Of a DNA stretch of 64,000 bases, positions 17,210 to 25,371 are shown one piece after another (positions within the stretch are counted from its first letter, which is position 1; each line of letters opens with the position of its first letter). Made by a program: the position numbers and the translations under genes. This DNA is from Streptomyces sp. NBC_01267 (lineage in GTDB: Bacteria; Actinomycetota; Actinomycetes; Streptomycetales; Streptomycetaceae). The notes below the pieces were generated by a model. The model saw nothing but the letters and a program-made list of their open reading frames with translations, was not told where the DNA came from and ran no database searches. The DNA is taken from contig NZ_CP108455.1 in assembly GCF_036241575.1 (NCBI RefSeq), positions 186,001-250,000 on the forward strand. Reading direction: 5' to 3'.

Positions 17210-17520
17210 CTATCCCCTCTCGGTCAGCGGGGCCAGAACCTCATCGAGGTCCCGGCCGATCGGGGCATCGTGCCGCGGCCGCATTTCTCTCCAGAGTGGC
17301 CAACTCCCGGCGCATGCGCACCGGCCTGGTCTCGACCGCGATGGTTGCCGCTGTCCGGGCAATCTCCACCGCCTGGTCCGGCTCCCCTGCCACCGCTGCC
17401 GCAGTCGCGTGACGGGCCAGATAGACCCCGCGGTCACGTCGGGCCGTCTCAGGCACCGCGTCAAGGACTTGAGACCAGAGAACACCGGCTGGTCCAAGTA
17501 GTTCTGAAGAGCTGTCGGAG
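17210..17520 (-). pseudogene. C-terminal remnant of an XRE-type regulator
   Basis: Reads LDAVPETARRDRGVYLARHA, TAAAVAGEPDQAVEIARTAA and VRMRRELATLER. After a frame change it reads MRPRHDAPIGRDLDEVLAPL and TERG with a stop. Helical, TPR-like C-termini of this kind (RDRGVYLAR, then a later RELATL) are typical of Streptomyces XRE-family regulators. The DNA-binding half is missing and the tail is shifted, so the gene is dead. Confidence 0.45.
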
Positions 17521-17856
17521 GGCGTGGAGGTCGCACTGAGCCCCGCCCCCAGGAACACCACTGACCACATGCCTGGGTTTCTGCTGGCCACCAGCCTGGA
17601 CACCGAACGCCACCTGGGCATCTCCATGGCCGTTGACACAAAGTCGCCCCTCTGAGGTGGTCGTCACCTGGGGTCCGGATAGCTCGCAGTTGCCTGGCGC
17701 GATGCCGAAACGAAGATGGCCTTCTGTCCGTGATCACGGATTTCCCACGCTTCCAGACCGCGCGGAACGGCTGCACTGGAAGGTGGTGTTGGGTCCACCC
17801 CTGTGGTGGTGCTGGACCGCTGGCAGGCCGAGTGTGCCTTTCATAGCGTCGTGCTC

Positions 17857-18834
17857 ATGACGAATGCGACGAACGAAGAACGAACAGGTGCCACCCGGCG
17901 GACAGCATTGCGCGGGCTGGGACTCGCGGTCGGGGGCGCGGCACTGGCCACCGGGCTGGGAACCTCGCCGGCCGCAGCGGACCCGCGCCGCGGGCTCACC
18001 ACCTACGTGCTGGTGCACGGTACCCACAGCGCCGGCGCGTTCTGGATGCCGATCGCGCGTGAGCTGACACTGCGCGGTCACCACGTCGTCATGGTGGACC
18101 AGCCGCGGCATGGCGCCGAGGCTTTCGTGCCGGAGTCGTATCAGCGGCAGGACCTCGAAGCGATGGCAGCCGAGCTTTCCCCGCTGAAAGGCCTCGGGCT
18201 GGAGGACTATGAGGCGCGTGTCACGGACATCGTGCGGCGGGCGGCACGGAATGGCCCGGTGGTGCTGGTCGGGCACAGCCTGGGTGGCGTATCGGTCAGC
18301 CGTGTCGGCGATGCCGTCCCGCATCTGCTGCACCACATTTGCTACATGGCGGCCTTCTGTCCCAGCCGTGTCCTGCCCACAGCGGACGCCTGCACGGCGG
18401 CACCCGAGAACGCGAACGCTGTCAGCCCGGTCGAGCTGACGGTGGGTGCCCCGGACCGGCTCGGTGTACTACGACTGAACTTCCGGACAGGTGACGGCCG
18501 TGAGCTGGCCCTCCTGAAGGAGATGATCTGCGCCGACTACCCCGACGCCGAATTCCGCCGGATACTGGCCGGCATGCAGACCGACGAGCCCGTCGCCGCT
18601 TACGCGGGCCGAGCGGTCGGCCGGGCTGGTAGCTGGGGACGCATTCCCCGCACCTACCTGCGTTTCGGCAGGGACCGGACGATCGCCACCGCGCTCCAGG
18701 ACAGAATGATCGCGGAAGCCGACGCGTTCACGCCCGGCAACAGCTTCCGCGTGCACGATTTTCCCGGGGCGTCACACGTCGGCCCTCTGGATCCCGTCCC
18801 GGTCGCAGAAATCCTGGACACGCTCGCAGGGTAG
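17857..18834 (+). CDS. Tat-exported alpha/beta hydrolase
   Basis: A 325-residue enzyme. The N-terminus carries a twin-arginine signal (ATRRTALRGLGLAVGGAALA, cleavage near SPAAA). The mature part is an esterase/salicylate-esterase-like alpha/beta hydrolase: TYVLVHGTHSAGAFWMPIAR, DQPRHGAEAFVP, the nucleophile elbow GHSLGG with Ser141, and the catalytic His in FPGASHVGPLDPVPVAEIL. ATG 17857 was chosen because it begins the Tat signal, and the upstream in-frame ATG at 17803 adds a sequence with no signal character. The protein should act outside the cell. The substrate is unknown. Confidence 0.82.
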   Translation: MTNATNEERTGATRRTALRGLGLAVGGAALATGLGTSPAAADPRRGLTTYVLVHGTHSAGAFWMPIARELTLRGHHVVMVDQPRHGAEAFVPESYQRQDLEAMAAELSPLKGLGLEDYEARVTDIVRRAARNGPVVLVGHSLGGVSVSRVGDAVPHLLHHICYMAAFCPSRVLPTADACTAAPENANAVSPVELTVGAPDRLGVLRLNFRTGDGRELALLKEMICADYPDAEFRRILAGMQTDEPVAAYAGRAVGRAGSWGRIPRTYLRFGRDRTIATALQDRMIAEADAFTPGNSFRVHDFPGASHVGPLDPVPVAEILDTLAG

Positions 18835-19228
18835 GGGGATCGGGCGCTCGAAGAAGTCGCAGGTCAAGAGTGTCTCTGCCCGGGAGCGCCGGAAGCCGGA
18901 CAGGTCGTGGCCGAGCGGGCCGGGGAGTGGGGGCGATCCCTTCCAGGTTTCGGTGCAGGTGACAGGTGTGCTTGGCGAGGTTCTGCTCCATCGCGAGCAG
19001 AAGGCCGGATCCATTGATCGACGGGAGATGTGCCTTCATGAGGATTCATTGCAGCATGTCGGCTGAGGCACTCGCAGGTGCCTTTTCCGTGCCTGTGAAC
19101 GGGCTGTCCAGGGCTGGCCACTGGAGCAGAATGATCACGTTGGCGGCAAAGGTGAACCCGGGGTGCTTCCCCGAAGCTGCCGACAAGTGTCGAGTAGCTC
19201 TGCGTCACTGCCATCACGCGCTGTGATT
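18835..19228. other. Stretch without a recognised gene
   Basis: About 390 bases between the Tat-exported hydrolase and a Tn3 transposase remnant. Frames on both strands are short and Arg/Pro-rich, and no palindrome or hairpin of note was seen. Confidence 0.4.
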
Positions 19229-19415
19229 CTCATGAATGACGGGATCCGCGACGAGGACGTCGCCCGCCTGTCCCCGCTCAAGCACAAGGGTCTCAGCTGC
19301 TCGGCCACTACTGCTTCGCCGCCTCCACCCCCGCCGACGGCGGTCCGGCGGCGGACTGCGCCCCTTGCGCGCCCCGGATGCGCCGGAGTTGTACGAGGAC
19401 GAGGGGTCTGAGCAC
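19229..19415 (+). pseudogene. C-terminal remnant of a Tn3-family transposase
   Basis: Three frames hold the usual end of an actinobacterial Tn3 TnpA in order: IRDEDVARLSPLKHKGL, then HYCFAASTPADGG, then GLRPLRAPDAPELYEDEG. At least two single-base changes separate them. Only about 60 codons of the roughly 1000-codon gene remain and no terminal repeat was seen. Confidence 0.6.
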
Positions 19416-19444
19416 GCCTCCGTCGAAGGTGACACTGCGGGTTC

Positions 19445-20047
19445 TCAGCGCGGGTCCCTGCGCATGCACCATGTGCGGGGGCCGTTGTCGGGGAGCTGGA
19501 CATCGGCTGTGACCTTGAAGCCGAGGCGCTCGTAGAATCGCACGTTCGCCTTGCTGGAGGTCTCCAGAAACGCTGGATACCCAGCGCGCTCGGCCTCCTG
19601 GACGCCGGGAATCAGCACCGCACTGCCGAGGCCCTGCCCCTGGGACTCGGGGGCGGTTCCCACGGTTTCCAGGAACCATCCCGGCTCCTGGGGCCGGTAC
19701 GGGGCAAGGGCCGTGTCCGCGGACGCGGACACGGCGGCCCGGTCGCCGCTGAGTTCGCCCAGGATCGGCCCGACTTCGGCGAAGGCGGGCGAGGGATCCT
19801 GGCCGGGAACGGCCCAGACAGCCACGGCGCGGCCTTCGTCGGCGACCCAGACCCGGCCGTACACCATGCCGATGCGGGTCAGGCACAGCTCCTGGGACCG
19901 CCGGATCCGCCCCTCGTGATCGTCCGCTGCGATCACGTGCCGCGTGTAGGGGTAGTCGGCGAAGGCGCGGGCGAGGGTATCGACCGCGGTGGGAATGTCG
20001 GCGTCGGTGATGGTACGTACGACAGGGGCCCTTTGGTTCTGTGCCAT
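19445..20047 (-). CDS. GNAT-family N-acetyltransferase
   Basis: A 200-residue acetyltransferase. The acetyl-CoA-binding motif is PESQGQGLGSAVLIPGVQEA (the Q-x-x-G-x-G/A pattern), preceded by the strand GWFLETVGTAP and followed by the C-terminal strand pair FLETSSKANVRFYERLGFKV. ATG 20047 is preceded by GGATGG at fair spacing. GTG 20053 and TTG 20056 are possible longer starts. Closely similar Streptomyces proteins act on small molecules, but the substrate cannot be read here. It is a single gene and no partner is evident. Confidence 0.82.
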   Translation of the reverse strand: MAQNQRAPVVRTITDADIPTAVDTLARAFADYPYTRHVIAADDHEGRIRRSQELCLTRIGMVYGRVWVADEGRAVAVWAVPGQDPSPAFAEVGPILGELSGDRAAVSASADTALAPYRPQEPGWFLETVGTAPESQGQGLGSAVLIPGVQEAERAGYPAFLETSSKANVRFYERLGFKVTADVQLPDNGPRTWCMRRDPR

Positions 20048-20239
20048 GTTCACCAAGCCATCCTGACACCGGGTGAATCCCTCGCCAACGCGTTTTGACC
20101 AGGGGAACGTGACGCGGTTCCTACCGGCACCCCAAAACCACAGACGGCGAACAGCCGGTCACACCCCGAAGCAGACGGGCACCTCCCGCATTCCTCCACC
20201 CAGCGAGCAAGAAGTGTGCACCGATGGGGAGGGAAGGAG

Positions 20240-20535
20240 CCGGCGGGCACGATTGCCGGGCCAGGGGCGGGCAGCAGCTCCGGGAGCCGTAGCGGGTCGG
20301 GGGTCATGGCCCGGCTGAACTCCGCAGCAAGTTCCACGGCCAGGGTGAGCCGCTCGACCCCGGGCAGGTCCGATCCACGAGCGAGTCGGTCGGCGCAGGT
20401 CGTCGCGAAGGTGGTGAGACGCTCGTGGCCGACGGCAATCTCATCCAACGGCCATATCGCGGTGGCAAGTTGCCGAGGGTCGATCATGCCCCCCATGCGC
20501 AGGTCGGTACTGGTGAGGAAGGTGACGGAGGCGAG
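20240..20535 (-). pseudogene. Fragment resembling the C-terminal domain of a PaaX-type regulator
   Basis: Fused in frame behind the ISL3 remnant: STDLRMGGMIDPRQLATAIW, PLDEIAVGHERLTTFATTCA and PDPLRLPELLPAPGPA. The order W-LDE-----Y/H--F...R-DP-LP-LLP---PG matches the C-terminal domain of PaaX-like repressors. The N-terminal domain is absent. The assignment rests on this pattern alone. Confidence 0.35.
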
Positions 20536-21040
20536 TACGCGCGGGACGCGCAGCGGCGTCACCATCTGGCGCATGAGCATGCGCAGGGCGGTCGAGCGGG
20601 AGATCGCGCAGGCCAGAGCGCGGCCGAGGCGGGCACCCGCCCGGCCCGCTAACTCCTTGACCACGGAGTTCAGTTGGTTGGTCAGGCGGTTGGTGCGGCG
20701 CTGGTAGCGCTCCACGGCGCCGGAAACCTGCTCGCGGAACGTCTGCCGCGGGCAGTCGAGTACCGGGCACACCAGGCGGCGGACCCGCACCGAGACGACG
20801 ATCCGCCGTCCGTCCACCGGAACGTCCACGAGCACCCGCCCATGAAATCCGTGCACCCGCGCTGTTCGCGTCCCGCACGCGGGGCACGGCACCCGATCTG
20901 TCCCGGGTCCGCGCCGACACCCGGATGAACTCGCCCTCGCCCGTCACCCCCTCGATGGTCAAGGCCGACGGTCCTGAAAACACCACCGTCACAAGCTCAT
21001 TGACATCGCGCAGACCATGCCAACGACAACCGTCACCCTT
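20536..21040 (-). pseudogene. N-terminal remnant of an ISL3-family transposase
   Basis: Reads VTVVFSGPSALTIEGVTGEG, then after a frameshift near 20905 continues as VPCPACGTRTARVHGFHGRV (zinc-ribbon CxxC), DGRRIVVSVRVRRLVCPVLD, CPRQTFREQVSGAVERYQRR and RNRLTNQL-type helices to VPRVL at about 20536. This is the N-terminal zinc-ribbon and helix-turn-helix part of an ISL3/IS1165-type transposase. The catalytic domain is replaced by an unrelated regulator fragment. Confidence 0.6.
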
Positions 21041-21198
21041 CGCTACCACCGATTACGGGCCAGAGCCGCTCGTTTGACAGACCCGTGAGTGCACTTTCGA
21101 GTGAACTCACCGCGAGTTCCGGCCGAGTCCGTCTCGGTGAGCAAGGGGCCACGCTCACGCTCGACCCGGAACGACCGCAGCCACCGGAAGAGATCGCC

Positions 21199-22878
21199 GT
21201 GCATATTCTGCTTCTCGCGAGCGCCTTCAACAGCCTCACCCAACGTGTTCAGGCCGAGCTCCGGGACCGCGGGCACTCCCTGGCCGTGCAACTCGTGCAC
21301 GAGGACGGCCCCGTCAGGGAGGCCGTGCGCCAGGAGCGCCCGGACCTCGTCGTGGCCCCGTATCTCAAATCCGCGATTCCGGACGACGTGTGGTCGGTCC
21401 ACACCTGTCTCATCGTCCATCCGGGCCCGGTCGGCGACCGCGGGCCCTCTTCCCTCGACTGGGCCGTCCACGAGGGAGCAGACAACTGGGGCGTCACCGT
21501 CCTGCAGGCGAATGCGGAGATGGACGCGGGCGACGTATGGGCGTCGGCGTCCTGCTCGCTGCCCCCGGTGGGCAAGAGCGACCTGTACCGCAACGAGATC
21601 TCGGACGCCGCCGTGGAGGCCGTACTCCTGGCGGTCGGGCGCTTCGCGTCCGGGACGTACACTCCGACTCCGCAGACCCCGGGCGCCGGCTGCCGCCCCC
21701 TTTTCCGTCAGTCGCTGCGCCGCATCGACTGGCAGTCGGACTCCACGGCAACGGTGGTCCGCAAACTCAGGGCGGCGGACTCCCAGCCCGGCGTGCTCGA
21801 TGAACTGCTGGGCGGGGAGTGGTTCCTGCATGGCGGGCATCCCGAGCCCCGGCTCGGCGGACGGCCGGGGGCACTGGTGGCCACCCGGGACGGCGCGATC
21901 TGCCGGGCAACCACCGACGGCGCGGTGTGGATCCCCGAGCTGCGGCCCCGGCGGGCTCCGGGCGGTCCCGCCACCTTCAAGCTCCCCGCCACCTCGGCGC
22001 TGGCCGGGCGGCTGTCCGCCGTGCCGGAGAGGCCGGCTCCGCTGCACAGGACCGGGCACGACGACACCTGGTCCGAGATCAGCTACCGGGAGGAGGCCGG
22101 GACCGGCTTCCTGTCCTTCTCCTTCCGCGGCGGCGCAATGAGCACGGAGCAGTGCCAACGCCTGCTGCACGCCTACCGGTTCGCCTGTTCCAGGCCTACC
22201 TCGGTGCTGGTCATCGGCGGCGGCCGGGACTTCTTCTCCAATGGCATCCACCTCAACGTGATCGAGGCATCGGCCGATCCTGGCGCGGAGTCCTGGGCCA
22301 ACATCAACGCCATGGACGACCTGGTGGAAGCGGTTCTGACCACCACGGACCGCCTCGTCGTCTCCGCCATGGCCGGAAACGCCGCGGCGGGCGGGGTGAT
22401 GCTGGCTCTCGCCGCCGACGAGGTGTGGTGCAGGGCAGGCGCGGTACTCAATCCGCACTACCGCCTGATGGGGCTGTACGGATCGGAGTACTGGACGTAT
22501 ACGCTCCCGCGGCGCGTGGGCGCGGCGGCGGCCGACCGGCTCGTGCAGGACGCCCTGCCGGTCAGTTCTGCGGCGGCCCATCGTCTCGGTCTGATCGACA
22601 GAGTGATCGCATGCGCCCCCCGGTCGTTCGACTCCGAGGTCGGGGCCCTGGCGTCCCGCCTGGCCGCGCTGCCCGCGACACGATCCCGTATCAACGCCAA
22701 GAAGGCCGAGCGGGACCGAGCCGACCTGGCTGCGTTCCGCGAGGCCGAACTCATCCGGATGCAGCGCATCTTCGCGGACCCGCACCATCCGTACCACGGG
22801 CTGCGCAGAGCCTTCGTACGCAAGGAACGCCCCGCGTCCGGTGCCGCGGCCCAGCACTCCCCACTTTCCCGGGGCTGA
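21199..22878 (+). CDS. hoxX: Hydrogenase maturation factor HoxX (CO-ligand synthesis)
   Basis: A 559-residue two-domain enzyme that supplies the active-site CO of [NiFe]-hydrogenases under aerobic conditions from formyl-tetrahydrofolate. The N-terminal formyltransferase-like domain has HILLLASAFNSLTQRVQAEL and HPGPVGDRGPSSLDWAVHEG with VTVLQANAEMDAGDVWA. The C-terminal half is an enoyl-CoA-hydratase-like fold (FLSFSFRGGAMSTEQCQRLL, IGGGRDFFSNGIHLNVIEAS, GNAAAGGVMLALAADEVW). GTG 21199 behind GGAAGAG was chosen because family members begin at this Ile-Leu-rich strand. An in-frame GTG at 21085 would add 38 residues. It converges on hypB, and its presence fits an enzyme that must be assembled in air. 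Confidence 0.9.
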   Translation: MHILLLASAFNSLTQRVQAELRDRGHSLAVQLVHEDGPVREAVRQERPDLVVAPYLKSAIPDDVWSVHTCLIVHPGPVGDRGPSSLDWAVHEGADNWGVTVLQANAEMDAGDVWASASCSLPPVGKSDLYRNEISDAAVEAVLLAVGRFASGTYTPTPQTPGAGCRPLFRQSLRRIDWQSDSTATVVRKLRAADSQPGVLDELLGGEWFLHGGHPEPRLGGRPGALVATRDGAICRATTDGAVWIPELRPRRAPGGPATFKLPATSALAGRLSAVPERPAPLHRTGHDDTWSEISYREEAGTGFLSFSFRGGAMSTEQCQRLLHAYRFACSRPTSVLVIGGGRDFFSNGIHLNVIEASADPGAESWANINAMDDLVEAVLTTTDRLVVSAMAGNAAAGGVMLALAADEVWCRAGAVLNPHYRLMGLYGSEYWTYTLPRRVGAAAADRLVQDALPVSSAAAHRLGLIDRVIACAPRSFDSEVGALASRLAALPATRSRINAKKAERDRADLAAFREAELIRMQRIFADPHHPYHGLRRAFVRKERPASGAAAQHSPLSRG

Positions 22879-22889
22879 CCGCGGCCCGA

Positions 22890-22917
22890 TGGCGGAGTGG
22901 CTACCGTTGCTCCGCCA
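22890..22917. terminator. Possible bidirectional terminator between hoxX and hypB
   Basis: Inverted repeat TGGCGGAG (22890-22897) and CTCCGCCA (22910-22917) with a 12-base loop between the two convergent genes. It overlaps the last codons of hypB. Confidence 0.45.
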
Positions 22918-23674
22918 CCCAGTCGTACCAGTGTTCCAGGCCTTCCCCAGTGGTCGCCGAGACCGTCAGCACGCGCACGTCCGGGTTCACCGAGCGCGCG
23001 TGCCGCGCGCACCGCTCGACGTCGAAATCGACGTAGGGCAGCAGATCGGCCTTGTTGACCAGGATCAGGTCGGCGGCGGCGAACATGTACGGATACTTCA
23101 ACGGTTTGTCCGTGCCCTCGGTGACCGAGATGATCACGACCTTGCTGCGCTCCCCCAGATCGAACAGGGCAGGACACACCAGGTTGCCGACGTTCTCGAC
23201 CATCAGCAGCGACCCCTCGGCGGGCGACAGGGCAGTGAGCGCGCCCTGCATTATCTCCGCATCCAGGTGGCACCCCGCCCCGGTGTTCACCTGCACCACG
23301 GCACAGCCGGTACGCCTGATCCGGTCGGCGTCGAGCCTGGTCTCCTGGTCGCCCTCGATGACGGCCACCGGCCGACGGCCGGTGAGATCGGTGATGGTGC
23401 GTTCGAGCAGTGTGGTCTTCCCCGCTCCCGGTGAACTCATCACGTTCACGGCCACAACGCCCCGGTCGGTCATCCACTTCCGGTTGCGCTCCGCGAGGAG
23501 GTCGTTCTTGGCGAGTACCTTCTGCTCAAGGGTAACGGTCTCGCCTTCGCCCCTCGGCTGAACGTGGTCGTGTGAGTGCGGATGCGGATGTCCGTGAGCC
23601 GGTGCATCATCCTCCCGCAGCATCACGATCCTGGTCCCGCCGGATTCCTCGGAACAGCCGCAGGTACCACACAT
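22901..23674 (-). CDS. hypB: Hydrogenase nickel-insertion GTPase HypB
   Basis: A 257-residue GTPase that delivers nickel to the hydrogenase large subunit with HypA. Features: an N-terminal CGTCGC nickel motif, a His-rich stretch HGHPHPHSHDH for nickel storage, the P-loop VMSSPGAGKTTLLERTI, Walker B and switch regions (VIEGDQETRLDADRI, then MVENVGNLVCPALFDLGE) with the metal-binding Cys-His pair in NTGAGCHLDAE, and the NKADLLPYVDFD guanine-specificity motif. ATG 23674 lies 3 bases after the hypA stop, so the two are translated together, which fits their joint function. Confidence 0.95.
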   Translation of the reverse strand: MCGTCGCSEESGGTRIVMLREDDAPAHGHPHPHSHDHVQPRGEGETVTLEQKVLAKNDLLAERNRKWMTDRGVVAVNVMSSPGAGKTTLLERTITDLTGRRPVAVIEGDQETRLDADRIRRTGCAVVQVNTGAGCHLDAEIMQGALTALSPAEGSLLMVENVGNLVCPALFDLGERSKVVIISVTEGTDKPLKYPYMFAAADLILVNKADLLPYVDFDVERCARHARSVNPDVRVLTVSATTGEGLEHWYDWVAEQR

Positions 23675-23677
23675 GGC

Positions 23678-24007
23678 TCAGCCCACTTTCATGGAAACGA
23701 TCTGAAGTTCCTGTCCCGATGTGATCTCCACATCCGCGCTGCCGCAGGGACACAGCAGAATCAGGTCGGTCAGGGTGAATTCGATGTCGCAGGTACGGCA
23801 GCGGCCGGCCCCGGGCGGCTGGTCGATGTCCAACTGCGCCCCCTCGGCGGCTGTTCCCTCCGTGACCAGGCCGAAGCAGAACCGCATCGATTCGGGGACC
23901 ACGGCAGTGAGCACCCCGATGCGGACGCGGACGGAACGGACCGGACGCCCCGCGGCGCGTTCGCACACCGAATCGACGACGCTCTGCGTGATTGCCAGCT
24001 CGTGCAC
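23678..24007 (-). CDS. hypA: Hydrogenase nickel chaperone HypA
   Basis: A 109-residue nickel metallochaperone. The N-terminus MHELAITQSVVDSV carries the nickel-binding His2, from a GTG start at 24007. The zinc-ribbon has CRTC at the first knuckle and CPCG at the second, one residue shorter than the usual CPxC spacing. The middle contains RVRIGVLTAVVPESMRFCFG. Upstream in-frame Met/Val codons were rejected because His must follow the initiator residue for nickel binding. It is immediately followed by hypB and divergent from hhyS, so one intergenic region (24008-24268) probably drives both arms of the island. Confidence 0.92.
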   Translation of the reverse strand: MHELAITQSVVDSVCERAAGRPVRSVRVRIGVLTAVVPESMRFCFGLVTEGTAAEGAQLDIDQPPGAGRCRTCDIEFTLTDLILLCPCGSADVEITSGQELQIVSMKVG

Positions 24008-24268
24008 GAGTGCCTCGTTCTCCCACGGGTGGCTCCGACCGTAGGGCTCCGGCGGGCCCGTACCGCCCACCGACCGGACCGGTACCCCGGCCGGATCACC
24101 CGACCGGTCCACTGCGTGCGGTCATTCGGCTCACCGGACATCAGGCAGAGCGAGGAATTCCCTGTGTTGCCGGTGCGCTCGGATCGAGGCCTGATGGTAC
24201 CAATGTGCGCGAACCCATCAGTGGGGGCCGACGGCCGTCAGGCCGTCATCCTGAAAGGCGGCACTGCC
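24008..24268. promoter_or_regulatory. Divergent promoter region of the hydrogenase island
   Basis: A 261-base gap between hypA (minus) and hhyS (plus). It should contain both promoters. The only structure noted is GACGGC-CGTCAG-GCCGTC at 24229-24246, a short inverted repeat 23 bases before hhyS. No confident -35/-10 pair was identified. Confidence 0.4.
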
Positions 24269-25324
24269 ATGCCGACAGAGGAAGCGGTAAAGGCGGAGGA
24301 CACACTGATCCACGTCCTGTGGATCAATGCAGGACTGAGTTGTGACGGCGATTCCGTTTCGCTGACGGCTGCCACTCAGCCGAGCATCGAGGAGATTGCA
24401 CTCGGCGCCCTCCCCGGCCTTCCACAGGTCGCCGTCCACTGGCCACTCATCGATTTCGAGTGCGGCCCCAACGGAGGCGCCGACGACTTCCTCGAATGGT
24501 TCTTCAAGGCCGACCGCGGAGAGCTGGAACCGTTCGTTCTGGTCGTCGAGGGATCCATCCCGAACGAGCAGTTGCACGACGAGGGGTACTGGTGCGGATT
24601 CGGCAACGATCCCGCCACCGGGCAGCCGATGACCACCAGCGAGTGGCTCGACCGGCTGGCTCCCAAGGCCACCGCGGTGGTCGCGGTGGGCACCTGCGCG
24701 ACGTACGGCGGCATCCATGCCATGGCGGGCAACCCGACCGGCGCAATGGGGGTCCCCGACTACCTGGGCTGGGACTGGAAGTCCAAGGCCGGGATCCCGA
24801 TCGTGTGCGTCCCCGGGTGCCCGATCCAGCCGGACAACCTGTCGGAGACGCTCACCTACCTGCTCTACATGGCCACGGACCAGGCGCCGATGATTCCGCT
24901 CGACGACGCGCTGCGGCCGACATGGCTGTTCGGGTCGACGGTCCACGAGGGCTGTGACCGGGCCGGATATTACGAACAGGCCGACTTCGCGACGGAGTAC
25001 GGCTCGCCGAAGTGCATCGTCAAGCTGGGCTGCTGGGGCCCCACGGTCAAGTGCAACGTGCCCAAGCGCGGCTGGATGAACGGCATCGGCGGTTGCCCCA
25101 ATGTCGGTGGGATCTGCATCGGCTGCACCATGCCAGGGTTCCCGGACAAGTTCATGCCGTTCATGGACGAGCCCCCTGGCGGAAAGCTCTCCACCAACGC
25201 GGTCGGGCCGTACGGGTCGACGATGCGGCGCCTTCGCCACATCACCACCCACACCCTCGACCGCGAACCGAAATGGCGTAAGCCCGGCAGGGATCTCACG
25301 ACCGGCGCCACACGCACCTGGTAA
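24269..25324 (+). CDS. hhyS: Group 1h (actinobacterial) [NiFe]-hydrogenase small subunit
   Basis: A 351-residue iron-sulfur subunit that passes electrons away from the Ni-Fe site during H2 oxidation. It lacks the Tat signal of membrane-bound Group 1 enzymes, as usual for Group 1h. The proximal-cluster motif is INAGLSCDGDS, with Cys25 and Asp28 where most hydrogenases have Cys-x-x-Cys. Other ligand motifs are AVGTCATYGGI (Cys143), VCVPGCPIQPDNL (Cys184), STVHEGCDRAGYYEQ, KCIVKLGCWGPTVKCNVPKR and GGICIGCTMPGFPDKF. ATG 24269 was chosen because the open frame upstream is antisense to hypA. It leads the operon, 47 bases before hhyL. Enzymes of this group can oxidise H2 at atmospheric levels. Confidence 0.95.
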   Translation: MPTEEAVKAEDTLIHVLWINAGLSCDGDSVSLTAATQPSIEEIALGALPGLPQVAVHWPLIDFECGPNGGADDFLEWFFKADRGELEPFVLVVEGSIPNEQLHDEGYWCGFGNDPATGQPMTTSEWLDRLAPKATAVVAVGTCATYGGIHAMAGNPTGAMGVPDYLGWDWKSKAGIPIVCVPGCPIQPDNLSETLTYLLYMATDQAPMIPLDDALRPTWLFGSTVHEGCDRAGYYEQADFATEYGSPKCIVKLGCWGPTVKCNVPKRGWMNGIGGCPNVGGICIGCTMPGFPDKFMPFMDEPPGGKLSTNAVGPYGSTMRRLRHITTHTLDREPKWRKPGRDLTTGATRTW

Positions 25325-25371
25325 GCGACCGCGCAATCAACGCACATGGACAGAAAGATGAGGCGGCGTAC

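Noticed and set aside
21043..22857. 604-codon antisense frame over hoxX
   Set aside because: Opposite clear HoxX motifs; shadow composition.
23576..24268. Upstream extension of the hydrogenase small subunit
   Set aside because: The open frame upstream of 24269 lies antisense to hypA and hypB; the small subunit starts at ATG 24269.
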